DNA of 64,000 nucleotides from Salinicoccus kekensis (GCF_900220995.1 NZ_OBQF01000005.1:62001-126000), one strand, 5' to 3'. Positions 1 through 9,726 are shown, counted from the stretch's first letter. Numbers and translations: made by a program. The notes: generated by a model from the sequence alone, not told the origin.

Positions 1-298
1 CTTCACCGCCGAGGGTGTCGACCATCAGCTGCATGCCGTAGCAGATGCCGAGGACCGGGACGCCCAGGTTGAAGACTTCCGGGTCCACTTTGTAGGCATC
101 GTCGTTGTAGACGCTCTTCGGACCGCCGGAGAGGATGATGCCTTTCGGGTTGAGTTCTTTGATTTCTTCGATTGAAATGCTCGGATTGTGCAGTTCACTG
201 TATACGCCGAGGTCACGGATCCTCCGCGTGATCAGCTGGTTGAACTGGCTTCCGAAATCTATTACTAAAATAAGTTCCTGTTCTTTTGCCATATCCAT
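1..298 (-). CDS. guaA: GMP synthase (glutamine-hydrolysing), N-terminal part, cut by the window edge
   Basis: The reading frame starts [18 protein letters not shown] and runs off the window after about 99 residues. It is the class I glutamine amidotransferase domain of GuaA, which supplies ammonia for converting XMP to GMP. The frame shows the GGP oxyanion region (LSGGPKSV) and the nucleophile elbow GICYGMQ with the catalytic Cys near residue 88. The ATG at 298 is chosen because AGGAG lies 10 nt upstream; a second ATG at 292 is too far from it. The gene follows guaB by 17 nt on the same strand, so the two are probably one guaBA transcript under the upstream purine riboswitch. The ATP-pyrophosphatase domain lies outside the window. 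Confidence 0.95.
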   Translation of the reverse strand, partial: MDMAKEQELILVIDFGSQFNQLITRRIRDLGVYSELHNPSISIEEIKELNPKGIILSGGPKSVYNDDAYKVDPEVFNLGVPVLGICYGMQLMVDTLGGE

Positions 299-315
299 TT
301 ATAAAAAACTCCTGT

Positions 316-1863
<1,548 letters not shown>

Positions 1864-1865
<2 letters not shown>

Positions 1866-1937
1866 ATCTCATAGTAGGTTTTTTTAAGGAAAACCCTAGA
1901 AACTCACAATCCATATTATTGTGATTATATGAAATAA
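1864..1937 (-). ncRNA. Purine riboswitch, guanine type, in the guaB leader
   Basis: Read on the minus strand this 74-nt stretch matches the purine aptamer: a 9-bp P1 (TTATTTCAT with ATGAGATAA, one G-U pair), then the invariant J1/2 TATAATC, a P2 hairpin ending in ATATGG, the GTTTCTA J2/3 core, a P3 hairpin, and the J3/1 segment ACTATG. The base that pairs with the ligand is C (ACTAT rather than ATTAT), which predicts guanine or hypoxanthine recognition. It lies about 80 nt upstream of the guaB start. Purine riboswitches usually act by transcription attenuation. Confidence 0.88.
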
Positions 1938-2029
1938 ATAATTACTTATGATAACAAAAACAACGACAACATACAATATTATTGTACATGATAGTAACAT
2001 AATTATCTGCTTTATGCTGCTGTGCGATC

Positions 2030-2515
2030 TTATGAGCTGTTCTTACCTTTCCTGTCCAGCCTCATTTTCGCTGTGTGCATCTCTTTGGTGATCGGCCTGG
2101 TCCCCAATGTTTTTCCAAGGGCAAAGTCCGGCATATTGATATATACCGCCTCAGTCCGGCCCGGCTCGATGATGTGGGTCTCATGATAAAGCCCGACTTT
2201 GTTTCCCGCTTCCCGTGCTTTCCTGTTGAATTGCTTCCATGCTTTCAGATGCTTTTCATTTTTTGCATACCCGAGCAGCTCCGCTTCAGACTTCCAGTAC
2301 TGCACCGATATGATCGTCCTTCCGGTGATGAATGTCTCACCGTTCATGTAGCCGAGATGCTTGTTCGCTTCAAGCTCTTTGATCATATCCGGGAATGCCA
2401 TCATGACCGGCACCCAGTCCTTGATTGCCCGCCATTTATTGATCCGCATGCCAATGATGAAAACAGTGACGCCCTCTTCCTGTATCGTCGTAAACCGACC
2501 TGTGTTAAGCGACAT
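2030..2515 (-). CDS. DUF4188 family protein (monooxygenase-like fold)
   Basis: A 161-residue soluble protein recognisable as the DUF4188 family, whose members are often annotated as phenylacetaldoxime-dehydratase-like or dimeric alpha/beta-barrel monooxygenases. Visible family blocks are GRFTTIQEEGVTVFIIGMRI, the QYWKSEAELLGYAK segment (typical of dimeric barrel proteins) and VGLYHETH near residue 115. An in-frame ATG at 2542 exists, but AAGGAAGGTGAAG is spaced correctly only for the ATG at 2515. The gene stands alone, with purine genes on one side and the YflT gene divergent on the other. Substrate unknown. Confidence 0.75.
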   Translation of the reverse strand: MSLNTGRFTTIQEEGVTVFIIGMRINKWRAIKDWVPVMMAFPDMIKELEANKHLGYMNGETFITGRTIISVQYWKSEAELLGYAKNEKHLKAWKQFNRKAREAGNKVGLYHETHIIEPGRTEAVYINMPDFALGKTLGTRPITKEMHTAKMRLDRKGKNSS

Positions 2516-2684
2516 GACTTCACCTTCCTTATTGTATATCATCCTCTTCCAACACCAGTGTAAATTGACACAATGACTTCACTTCAATTAAAACACGAAT
2601 TTAAAATTATGGATATGCATAAGTTTCATTTTCAGGAAAAGTCCTCTCCCTTTTTCACGGAGGCACCGATGCAGACACCACATT

Positions 2685-2710
2685 GAATAACATTTCTTGA
2701 TTATGGGTAT
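2685..2710 (+). promoter_or_regulatory. Possible SigB-type promoter of the short YflT gene
   Basis: GAATAA, 14 nt, then a perfect GGGTAT minus-10 element lies 38 nt ahead of the start at 2749. The minus-35 element matches GTTTAA at four of six positions, so this site is weaker than those upstream of the two larger paralogs. Confidence 0.5.
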
Positions 2711-2748
2711 GAAAATGATAAGACACTTAAATGACCGGAGGCATCGAT

Positions 2749-3129
2749 ATGAATTATTATGAGTTTTTTCCCAACAGAGATGAATTACTTGAAGAGATCG
2801 AACTTTTGAAAGCAGAGGGCTATTACGAATCGGATTTTCATGTGCTCGCCATTGAAGAGGCGGACCCGGATGAAATGCAGTGGATCAAATATACGGATAT
2901 CAATTTCCATCCATATTTTTCCCAGGGGGAAGGCTTGAAGTCGATATTCTCTGCCAACGAACCGGCAAAGAACTTCATGCAGAGGATCGAGCTGAGTGAT
3001 GCGACATCGGTGGAATACCTGGAGAGGGTCCAGGACGGGGAATTTTTCCTCTATTATACGGATGAAGATAAGTATGCCAGGGAAAAAGATGCCGGACGCA
3101 CACCGGATGCCGGCGCCGAGTCACCATAA
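2749..3129 (+). CDS. YflT-domain (GSP17M-like) general stress protein, short paralog
   Basis: This 126-residue protein consists almost entirely of one YflT/general-stress-protein-17M domain: an N-terminal helix with ELLEEIELLKAEGYYESDF, then VLAIEEADPDEMQWIKYTDI, then LSDATSVEYLERVQDGEFFL. The same blocks recur in the proteins at 4932 and 6146, so this is a local paralog without their long acidic tails. The start at 2749 has GGAGG at good spacing; the ATG at 2731 does not. A SigB-like minus-10 sits upstream. YflT is a heat- and general-stress protein of unknown biochemical role in Bacillus. Confidence 0.8.
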   Translation: MNYYEFFPNRDELLEEIELLKAEGYYESDFHVLAIEEADPDEMQWIKYTDINFHPYFSQGEGLKSIFSANEPAKNFMQRIELSDATSVEYLERVQDGEFFLYYTDEDKYAREKDAGRTPDAGAESP

Positions 3130-3135
3130 TGAAAA

Positions 3136-3161
3136 CGCCCGCATCATAAATGATGCGGGCG
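3136..3161. terminator. Bidirectional terminator between the YflT and YfbU-like genes
   Basis: A GC-rich 12-bp perfect stem (CGCCCGCATCAT and its complement) separates two convergent genes. The minus-strand side is followed by TTTTC; the U-tract on the plus side is weak. The stop codon of the YfbU-like gene lies inside the stem. Confidence 0.75.
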
Positions 3162-3749
3162 CTGGTTGTTTCCGGACCTCTGAAGTCCTCTGTTGTCATC
3201 CTGTACTGAAAAGAGTTCGATCAGCTGCTGCTTCGTTATGTATGTCGGAATCCCGACTTTCGGTATGTCGAAGTCCTTGAATTTAAGCAGCATTTTGCGG
3301 TATGTTTCAATATCTATATCCGGGTTTTCAATAACCCGCGGCAGCTTCTTCTGTTCATGTTTCTTCAGGAATCTATAATAGCTCAAATATTTATGTTCCC
3401 CTTTGACATCACTCCTGAATCCTGCAAAATCTATAATATACTTCTTCCTTAAATACTGCTGATCGGAGTGGCTTAAAAACTCGAATGAAGTTTCGATGCA
3501 GTGATACATCCTTAAAATGATCTCAACTTCTTCACTCACTTTTTTCGAAATCCCCTCGTCCATATGATGGATCTGTTCAAATATCTCATCATATTTACCT
3601 TCGATGCCATTGATCACGATGTCGATGTAATATTCATAATTCCTGTAACTCTCACTGCCCTTATTGTACCGGTCGCGCCGTTCCATCAATAAAAGATAGA
3701 CGAGCAGGCGTTCTTCCTTGCGACTGAGCGGCTTATCTTCCATCCTCAT
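3144..3749 (-). CDS. YfbU-like family protein
   Basis: The 201-residue product matches the YfbU family: LSRKEERLLVYLLLMERRDR at the N-terminus, YEYYIDIVINGIEGKYDEIF near residue 45, the GISKKVSEEVEIILRMYHC helix, the FAGFRSDVKGEHKYLSYYRF core near 110, and TYRKMLLKFKDF towards the end. E. coli YfbU is 164 residues; this one has about 30 extra C-terminal residues. Function is not established. The ATG at 3749 abuts the TAG stop of a 35-codon frame upstream (TAGATG), which points to translational coupling; an ATG at 3743 is also possible. It is the last gene of an apparent Rgg-like / small peptide / yfbU cassette. Confidence 0.75.
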   Translation of the reverse strand: MRMEDKPLSRKEERLLVYLLLMERRDRYNKGSESYRNYEYYIDIVINGIEGKYDEIFEQIHHMDEGISKKVSEEVEIILRMYHCIETSFEFLSHSDQQYLRKKYIIDFAGFRSDVKGEHKYLSYYRFLKKHEQKKLPRVIENPDIDIETYRKMLLKFKDFDIPKVGIPTYITKQQLIELFSVQDDNRGLQRSGNNQRPHHL

Positions 3750-3857
3750 CTAAAACTCAAGGTCCTGCAAATTATAGTATGTTTTTTTAAATTCCAGCCT
3801 TGCCTTCATCAATTTTGCGGTAAACTTTTTTGAGAAAAGCTTGTTTTCTTTGTTCAT
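3750..3857 (-). CDS. Small basic 35-residue protein, coupled to the YfbU-like gene
   Basis: A 35-codon frame begins MNKENKLFSKKFTAKLMKAR and ends YYNLQDLEF. It has a strong ribosome binding site (AAAGGGGGG, 10 nt before the ATG), and its TAG stop touches the ATG of the YfbU-like gene. The first two thirds are lysine-rich and there is no hydrophobic core, so it does not look like a secreted signal peptide precursor in the usual sense. It lies between an Rgg/PlcR-like regulator gene and the YfbU-like gene, all on one strand. It could be a leader peptide, a small regulator or a partner of YfbU. Confidence 0.6.
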   Translation of the reverse strand: MNKENKLFSKKFTAKLMKARLEFKKTYYNLQDLEF

Positions 3858-3925
3858 GATTAGTGAACCCCCCTTTATTAATATAAATAATAAATGAGAG
3901 TTACATACATTGGAATAGGATGACT

Positions 3926-4762
3926 TTAATTATTCACAGCTGGATAATTTTCTAATTTTTCCCACATTTCCAAACAACTGTGCTGTTCAAAAATGATATG
4001 TGTCCGGTATTTCAAATCGGTATAATTCTCTTTTTCATTCAAGCACGCCAGAGCTTTCAGCCATAAACCATAAATCTCACAAATCATGTATGTAGAGAAG
4101 TTTCCGCTCAATATTTTAATCGCTTTCTTGCATTTCAAAATCACCTGATGATGCTGCCCTTCCTTGCTGTGGCAGACGATGAGATGATACAGGATTTTCG
4201 TCTCCAGCCTGAAGTCGGTGAGACTCAGCTCCCTGTAAATTTTATATGCACCCGTATAATATTTCACTGGCGGCTCGCCAAGGAAATCTCTGGTGGCCCC
4301 CATCGCCATATAAAGCTCGGGGAGATAACTCCTGAATTTATATTTTTCGGCTATGTAAATTGCATACCGGAGCTGCTTCTCGGATTCTGCGTAGTCCTTT
4401 TTATGGAAAGCCACCAGACCATGATGCCACTTCATATAAATTATGGATTTTTCCCCGGCTGCCTTAACTTTATTATGGTTGCTTAAAATGGTCTCCATGC
4501 CGTTGTAATCGTCGTGATGCCTCGCTTCATCCAGTTCCTTCAGGAACGTATCCCCCTTGATCGTTCCTTCATTTGTCCCCAAATCAATGAATGACCAGCC
4601 CAATCTTTCCAAAATCTGATTCACTTTCCTCATCGAAAGGCTCAAATCGTTGTTTTCCAGCCTGGAGAGGCTGGATTGTGAACATATCCCCATGCTCAAC
4701 TTCTTCTGTGAAATCCCCTGCCTTATACGTTCACGCCTGATTCTGTCCCCTATTGTCGTCAA
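3926..4762 (-). CDS. XRE-type regulator with TPR-like C-terminus (Rgg/MutR/PlcR-like)
   Basis: The 278-residue protein starts with a lambda-repressor-type HTH (IGDRIRRERIRQGISQKKLS, then SQSSLSRLENNDLSLSMRKV, residues 4-52). The remainder is helical with repeat-like segments such as MKWHHGLVAFHKKDYAESEK and YGLWLKALACLNEKENY. This architecture is that of the RRNPP superfamily, cytosolic regulators that often bind short peptides in the TPR domain. No cognate hydrophobic peptide gene was found; the small frame at 3750-3857 is basic. Spacing to that frame is 68 nt. Regulation of the downstream small gene and yfbU-like gene is inference from position. Confidence 0.75.
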   Translation of the reverse strand: MTTIGDRIRRERIRQGISQKKLSMGICSQSSLSRLENNDLSLSMRKVNQILERLGWSFIDLGTNEGTIKGDTFLKELDEARHHDDYNGMETILSNHNKVKAAGEKSIIYMKWHHGLVAFHKKDYAESEKQLRYAIYIAEKYKFRSYLPELYMAMGATRDFLGEPPVKYYTGAYKIYRELSLTDFRLETKILYHLIVCHSKEGQHHQVILKCKKAIKILSGNFSTYMICEIYGLWLKALACLNEKENYTDLKYRTHIIFEQHSCLEMWEKLENYPAVNN

Positions 4763-4835
4763 TACATTTCCCCCTTATTATAATAATTCAAATATATATC
4801 GCCGCCCCGTTTTGTCAACAATTATTTTCATTACT

Positions 4836-4860
4836 GTTTAAGATTTTCATGAAAGGGTAT
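4836..4860 (+). promoter_or_regulatory. SigB promoter of the YflT-DUF2382 gene
   Basis: GTTTAA, a 13-nt spacer and GGGTAT exactly match the general stress sigma factor SigB consensus, 71 nt before the start at 4932. This is the clearest SigB promoter in the window. Confidence 0.88.
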
Positions 4861-4931
4861 CTTTTCTATAGATCAATTTAAGTATGGAATCACTTATTGA
4901 GAAAATATTATTATGCCTGGAGGGGTACTGA

Positions 4932-5984
4932 ATGAGCAAGATTGAAAAGTTCAAAAGTGAACAGGAACTCGTTGGAAGAATCGAACAACTGCGTGCCGAA
5001 GGGGTGCGCGATGATGAAATCACGGTATTCTCACAAGACTCTTTGGAAAATACATCTTTAAATTATACTGATGTCAATTTCAAAGATGCAGAAGGTTCTG
5101 CATGGGATAAATTCGCTGCATTCTTCACATCAGAAGAACCCGAAGAGCGTGTGATGAAAGACTTGAATTTAAGTGAATCGGAGCAGCAGGAATATATCAA
5201 TGCCATGCAGGCTGGAGATATACTCCTCTATGTGGAGGACGCTACAGCGCCGGCATCAGAAATGGGCACTGGCGCAGCTGCCGGTACACATGAGACGACG
5301 GAATCAGGCGTCGCTTCAACCAGCAAAGGTGACCGGGTGCCGGATCCTGGGGATGGTGACGCCGTTGCCCAGAATGAAGGTACTTTAAGTGACGGTGCAG
5401 GCCTGAAAGAGAATGAAGCTTTGAAACCTTCGCCAAACACTGCCGAAGGCAACCGGCCGGATTCTCCGAACACCACTGACAACGCCAGGCAGGGTGAAGG
5501 CACGATGCCTGGAGATGATGTTACGGGCACCGGAACTGGAGCTGCCGGCAGGACAGCAGGCAGAAGCGAGGAAGAGACACTGGAACTCCATGAAGAACGC
5601 CTGAATGTCGACAAAGAGAATGTGCAGACCGGTGAAGTTCATGTGGACAAACATGTTGAAACCGAGCGCCAGGAAGTCGATGTCCCTGTCGAGAGGGAAG
5701 AAGTGGAAATTGAACGCCGTCCGGTGGCCGGTGAAAGAAGGGAAGGCGGTTCATTCGATGACACGACGCGTGGCGATGAATCGATTGACGTCCCTGTCCA
5801 CGAAGAAAAAGTGAATGTATCAAAAGACAACGTCGTCGATGAAGAAGTCGTCGTCAAGAAAAATAAAGTCACTGATACCGAGCACGTCGAAGAGGATGTG
5901 CGCCGTGAAGAAGTGGATATCCGCGAGGATGATGCGACACTCGGCCGTGACCGTGACAATGATAGAGACAAAGATAGATTCTAA
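4932..5984 (+). CDS. YflT-domain stress protein with DUF2382-like C-terminus
   Basis: Residues 1-110 are a YflT/GSP17M domain (FKSEQELVGRIEQLRAEGV, LNYTDVNFKDAEGSAWDKF, FFTSEEPEERVMKDLNLSES). Residues 115-210 are a low-complexity acidic, Gly/Thr-rich linker. Residues 213-340 are charged repeats of the DUF2382 (YsnF/AvaK) type: LELHEERLNVDKENVQTGEV, VDVPVEREEVEIERRPV, then a second copy with VHEEKVNVSKDNVVDEEVVV. The protein is soluble, very acidic and has no signal peptide. GGAGGGG precedes the ATG. A perfect SigB promoter lies upstream and an intrinsic terminator follows, so it is probably monocistronic. The biochemical role is unknown; DUF2382 occurs in stress and desiccation proteins. Confidence 0.82.
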   Translation: MSKIEKFKSEQELVGRIEQLRAEGVRDDEITVFSQDSLENTSLNYTDVNFKDAEGSAWDKFAAFFTSEEPEERVMKDLNLSESEQQEYINAMQAGDILLYVEDATAPASEMGTGAAAGTHETTESGVASTSKGDRVPDPGDGDAVAQNEGTLSDGAGLKENEALKPSPNTAEGNRPDSPNTTDNARQGEGTMPGDDVTGTGTGAAGRTAGRSEEETLELHEERLNVDKENVQTGEVHVDKHVETERQEVDVPVEREEVEIERRPVAGERREGGSFDDTTRGDESIDVPVHEEKVNVSKDNVVDEEVVVKKNKVTDTEHVEEDVRREEVDIREDDATLGRDRDNDRDKDRF

Positions 5985-6000
5985 TCATTCATGAAGTGAG

Positions 6001-6036
6001 AAATCTCCCTGAAAGTTTTCAGGGAGATTTCTTTGT
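6001..6036 (+). terminator. Intrinsic terminator after the YflT-DUF2382 gene
   Basis: AAATCTCCCTGAAA and its complement TTTCAGGGAGATTT form a 14-bp stem with a 2-nt loop, followed by CTTTG. Confidence 0.8.
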
Positions 6037-6058
6037 ATCCGCTGCTGAAAGCTTCATC

Positions 6059-6084
6059 GTTTTATCCTCATGGTGAAAGGGTAT
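6059..6084 (+). promoter_or_regulatory. SigB promoter of the long YflT gene
   Basis: GTTTTA, a 14-nt spacer and GGGTAT: eleven of twelve consensus positions. It lies 61 nt before the start at 6146 and shares the flanking TGAAAGGGTATCTT block with the promoter at 4836-4860, so the promoter was probably duplicated with the gene. Confidence 0.85.
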
Positions 6085-6145
6085 CTTGGAAGTACATGGC
6101 ATTTCCAATTATCAAATAATTTTATTCATAGGTGGAGGGATTTTG

Positions 6146-7546
6146 ATGAGCAAAATCGAACAGTTCAAAAGTGAACAGGAACTCATTGGAAGAATCGAGC
6201 AGCTGCGTGCAGACGGTGTCAATGACGATGACATCACCGTCTTTTCAAAGGAAAAACTGGAAGGCACATCTTTAAACTACACCAACGTCAATTTTAAAAG
6301 TGCAGATGGCACAGCGTGGGACAAATTCGTTTCATTTTTCACTTCAGAAGCACCTGAGGAGCGCGCGATGGCTGATTTTGGTCTGAGCGGGGAAAATCAG
6401 CAGGAGTATCTCACCGCCCTGCAGGCCGGTGATATTTTATTATTCGTCAGTGAAGAGGCCCAGGGTGCTTCCACAGAGAACGTGGAGGAAGATGAAACAG
6501 CTGAGAAAAACAATCAAAGCGATGATAATGCAGTCGGCGGCAAGGCCCACGATGCGGAATATACTTCGGAAGAAGATGATCCGGGTCTGCCAGGCACGGA
6601 CAGGAAAGAGGCCGTTTCAAGTACAGGTGCAGTCGGCGGGTCCACATTAAGTGCAGATGCAAAAGGACACGGCCATCTCGGACTCACGGGAGAAAACCAG
6701 TCTGTGGAAGAAGGGCTCGCAAGGGATATTGAACATGATACAGAACAGCGCGATATCGATCCTTCGAATGTGAACGAGCGCGGTGATGTGCGTGATGAGG
6801 AAGTGAATGTGGATGAGCGCGGCATCAGCAATCAGCCAGGTACGAATTCGGACGGCAGCACACGCCAGGATAAAGACGTGAGCGGCTACAGTCATGATTC
6901 CGATGACTCCGGCAGAACAAAAAGGCTGAAGCCGAATGAGATATATGTCGTCGGCGCCGGGGGTGATGGAGACGAGGCTGCACGTGCCGCCGGGTCAGAT
7001 GCAAGGCTCACTGAAGTGGAAGCGGATCAGACGTACGGTGAAGGCTCAGGAGATAAACAAGATGAAGATTATGAAGGCACGATGCGTGCGGGAGGCGACG
7101 GAGACAATGCTGCACGTGCCACCGGGTCAGATGCACGGATCACTGAAGTGGAAGCCGATCAGACATACGGTGAGGATTCAGAAGATAAACAGGATAAAGA
7201 TTTTGAAGGTACGATGCGTGCCGGCGCTTATGTGGGTGAAAATCAGGACAATGAGGAGATCATCCGTGATGAAGATATCGAAAGGGATGCCCGTGTCGTC
7301 GATGAGGAGCCGTTCGAGGAGTATGTGACCAATGAGACAGCAGAGAGGGTCGACGTTTCAACATACGGCTATGATGACACAGTGAACCGCGATGATATCG
7401 AGACGTCCAGCGACGGCGGCAACGCTTTGAAAGATGAAGATTTGAGGGATGACCGCGCAATAAGGAACAAATATAAGTCCCAGGAAGTCAGGGACAGTGA
7501 ATTCACTGAGCACGACCCGGACCGCCGCAATTTCAACACTGATTGA
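6146..7546 (+). CDS. YflT-domain stress protein with long acidic repeat tail
   Basis: A 466-residue acidic protein. Residues 1-110 are a YflT domain nearly identical to that at 4932 (MSKIEQFKSEQELIGRIEQL). The rest is low-complexity, rich in Asp, Glu, Gly, Asn and Ser, with two tandem 44-residue repeats at about residues 272-359 that contain GSDAR, EVEADQTYGE and EGTMRAG. No DUF2382 domain is visible, which distinguishes it from its neighbour. An in-frame ATG lies at 6086, inside the promoter region; GGTGGAGGGA directly ahead of 6146 fixes the start. The tail is probably intrinsically disordered and could act as a hydrophilin-like protectant, which is inference. Confidence 0.78.
   Translation: MSKIEQFKSEQELIGRIEQLRADGVNDDDITVFSKEKLEGTSLNYTNVNFKSADGTAWDKFVSFFTSEAPEERAMADFGLSGENQQEYLTALQAGDILLFVSEEAQGASTENVEEDETAEKNNQSDDNAVGGKAHDAEYTSEEDDPGLPGTDRKEAVSSTGAVGGSTLSADAKGHGHLGLTGENQSVEEGLARDIEHDTEQRDIDPSNVNERGDVRDEEVNVDERGISNQPGTNSDGSTRQDKDVSGYSHDSDDSGRTKRLKPNEIYVVGAGGDGDEAARAAGSDARLTEVEADQTYGEGSGDKQDEDYEGTMRAGGDGDNAARATGSDARITEVEADQTYGEDSEDKQDKDFEGTMRAGAYVGENQDNEEIIRDEDIERDARVVDEEPFEEYVTNETAERVDVSTYGYDDTVNRDDIETSSDGGNALKDEDLRDDRAIRNKYKSQEVRDSEFTEHDPDRRNFNTD
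6959..7222 (+). repeat. Two tandem 132-bp (44-codon) repeats inside the long YflT gene
   Basis: Units 6959-7090 and 7091-7222 are exactly 132 bp apart in phase with the reading frame. Their translations share GGDGD-AARA-GSDAR, TEVEADQTYGE and EGTMRAG, with substitutions concentrated at a few positions, so this is a recent in-frame duplication. Confidence 0.85.
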
Positions 7547-7551
7547 AACAA

Positions 7552-7592
7552 AAAAAGAATGTAAAATCGGAGTCGATTTTACATTCTTTTTC
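7552..7592. terminator. Bidirectional terminator between the stress and aromatic regions
   Basis: AGAATGTAAAATCG and its complement form a long stem around a GAGT loop, with A-rich and T-rich flanks on both sides. It serves the plus-strand YflT gene and the minus-strand aldolase gene. Confidence 0.88.
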
Positions 7593-7596
7593 ATTT

Positions 7597-8607
7597 TTAT
7601 TTACCTGCAGCAAGTTCCTGTGCCACACCGACGATCCAGTCTTCCTGGCCGCCGACAGCACCCATTTCTGCGATGCGCGTCAATATGTCACGCGGGTCCA
7701 CACCGTACTCCTTGCCTGCACGCTCGGCGAACAGGAGGAAACTCGAGTAGACGCCTGTATAACCGAGGGTCAGGGACAGACGGTCGATCTGCACCGGGCG
7801 CTCCATCATCGGTTTCATGAGGTTCTCAGCTGCATCCATCGTCTTATACAGATCCAGATTATGGTCGATTCCCATCCGGTCGAGCACTGCCACAAGCTGC
7901 TCCGTCGCTGTATTGCCGGCGCCTGCACCCATTCCTGCCAGGCTTGAATCGATGCGGTTTGCACCTTCTTCGATCGCCACCACCGAGTTTGCCACAGCGA
8001 GGGAGAGATTATTGTGTCCGTGGAATCCGACTTCCGTCTTCTGATCCAGGTTGTTCCTCAATAATGAAACCCGTTCTTTGACACCGTCCATCGTCAATGC
8101 ACCTGCAGAATCCACGGCATATACCGTGCCTGCTCCGTAAGATTCCATCTTCTTCGCTTCTTCAAGCAGGTTTTCAGGCGATGTACGGTGGGACATCATC
8201 AGGAACCCCACCGTATCCATGCCGAGCTCTGCCGCTTTTCCGATATGCTGTTCGGATACGTCCGCTTCCGTACAATGCGTCGCCACACGTGCAACGCTCG
8301 CCCCCCACTCATGCGCCCGTTCGAGGTGGTCGATCACACCGATGCCCGGCAGAAGAAGAACGGCCACTTTGGCATTCTTCGCATTCTCAACCGTCGTCCT
8401 GATGATGGTCTCTTCACTCTCTTTGGAAAAACCATACTGGATCGAGCTGCCGCCGAGACCGTCACCATGTGTCGCCTCGATGATGTCCGCACCGGAATCG
8501 TCGATCACCCGGGTCAATTCTGCAATCTGTTCTTTTGAATACTGATGGCGGATGGCATGCATGCCGTCCCTTAAAGTCACGTCATTGATCAATATTTTAC
8601 GGCTCAT
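7597..8607 (-). CDS. 4-hydroxy-2-oxovalerate aldolase (DmpG/MhpE family)
   Basis: This 336-residue class II aldolase cleaves 4-hydroxy-2-oxovalerate to pyruvate and acetaldehyde, the last carbon-carbon cleavage of the meta pathway. Signatures are INDVTLRDGMHAIRHQYS at the N-terminus (HMGL-like TIM barrel, catalytic Arg and metal-binding Asp), GFHGHNNLSLAVANS near 200 with metal ligands His-x-His, and the C-terminal communication domain. Its start overlaps the stop of the acetaldehyde dehydrogenase gene (TAATG), as expected for the DmpFG complex, in which acetaldehyde is channelled between the subunits. A bidirectional terminator follows. Confidence 0.94.
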   Translation of the reverse strand: MSRKILINDVTLRDGMHAIRHQYSKEQIAELTRVIDDSGADIIEATHGDGLGGSSIQYGFSKESEETIIRTTVENAKNAKVAVLLLPGIGVIDHLERAHEWGASVARVATHCTEADVSEQHIGKAAELGMDTVGFLMMSHRTSPENLLEEAKKMESYGAGTVYAVDSAGALTMDGVKERVSLLRNNLDQKTEVGFHGHNNLSLAVANSVVAIEEGANRIDSSLAGMGAGAGNTATEQLVAVLDRMGIDHNLDLYKTMDAAENLMKPMMERPVQIDRLSLTLGYTGVYSSFLLFAERAGKEYGVDPRDILTRIAEMGAVGGQEDWIVGVAQELAAGK

Positions 8608-9500
8608 TATACTCTCTCCTTCTGAAGCATACTTTTCGCGATGACTTCACCCGTTTTAACTGCAGCCGCAGTGATGATGTCGAGGTTGCCTGCATAGTTC
8701 GGCAGGAAGTCCCCATTGCCCTCAACTTCAACGGACACGGTCACGATATCATCCTTGACGACCGGCTGTGCCTTATAGCGGTAGCCCGGTACGTAGGACT
8801 GTACGGTTTCAACCATGTTGTCCAGTGATTTGAGGATCGCATCCTTCTGCTCTTCTGCGTTGCCCGCTGTCTTCAGATGAATGGTATTCCTCATCAGGAT
8901 CGGCGGGTCGGCAGGGTTCAAAGTGATGATCGCCTTCGATTCTTTGGCGCCCCCCACTTCCCTTAAGGCATTCGCAGTCGTCACCGTGAATTCATCGATG
9001 TTCTGTCTCGTTCCCGGTCCTGCACTCCTGCTGGAAATTGATGCGACGATTTCCGCATAATCCACTTCAAGTACGTCCGAGACCGCTTTCACGATCGGGA
9101 TCGTTGCCTGGCCGCCGCACGTCACCATATTGACGTTATCAAGCTCAGGAATTTCCTCTTCCTTCAAGTTGACGGAAGGCACCAGGAACGGACCGACTGC
9201 CGCCGGTGTCAGGTCGATCGCCTTCTTACCGAGTTCTTTCAAGATTTTCGAGTTGTGCAGATGCGCTTTTGCCGATGTCGCTTCGTATACGATATCTGCA
9301 AGATCCGGATTCTCAACCAGTCCGTCGATGCCGTTCGATACCGCTTTGACACCGTGCTTCTCCGCCCTTTTCAACCCTTCAGATTCAGGATCGATGCCGA
9401 TCAGCGCCGTCACTTCCAAATACTCGTTATCCAGCAATTTCATCATCAAGTCACTGCCGATGTTGCCGGAGCCTATGATTGCACATTTCACTTTTTCCAT
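8607..9500 (-). CDS. Acetaldehyde dehydrogenase, acylating (DmpF/MhpF family)
   Basis: The 297-residue enzyme converts acetaldehyde, CoA and NAD to acetyl-CoA. It starts MEKVKCAIIGSGNIGSDLMM with the Rossmann motif GSGNIG, and the catalytic Cys lies in NMVTCGGQATIP at about residue 128. The long DmpF-type tail contains GYRYKAQPVV and ends near LDIITAAAVKTGEVIAKSML. The ATG at 9500 has GGGGGAT at good spacing, and the in-frame ATG at 9515 does not. It is translationally overlapped with the aldolase gene. The divergent region upstream carries a dyad and a cre-like site shared with the FAH-family gene. Confidence 0.94.
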   Translation of the reverse strand: MEKVKCAIIGSGNIGSDLMMKLLDNEYLEVTALIGIDPESEGLKRAEKHGVKAVSNGIDGLVENPDLADIVYEATSAKAHLHNSKILKELGKKAIDLTPAAVGPFLVPSVNLKEEEIPELDNVNMVTCGGQATIPIVKAVSDVLEVDYAEIVASISSRSAGPGTRQNIDEFTVTTANALREVGGAKESKAIITLNPADPPILMRNTIHLKTAGNAEEQKDAILKSLDNMVETVQSYVPGYRYKAQPVVKDDIVTVSVEVEGNGDFLPNYAGNLDIITAAAVKTGEVIAKSMLQKERV

Positions 9501-9726
9501 TTCTTCATCCCCCATGTATATGATTATCTTCTATTTACGAAGTGTCCATTTCTTCAGATTCCGCTCTTTACCTTAATTTTCTGAAATGTTAACATTTATA
9601 ATTTGAAGTGTAAGGCAACACAGCTCATTTGTCAATTCTCAAAATAAAATTTTTACTTTTTAAGAATAAAAAATTTAATGATTCAGACACTTTCCTCATA
9701 TATAGCATGTTTTCATTGCTGATGAA

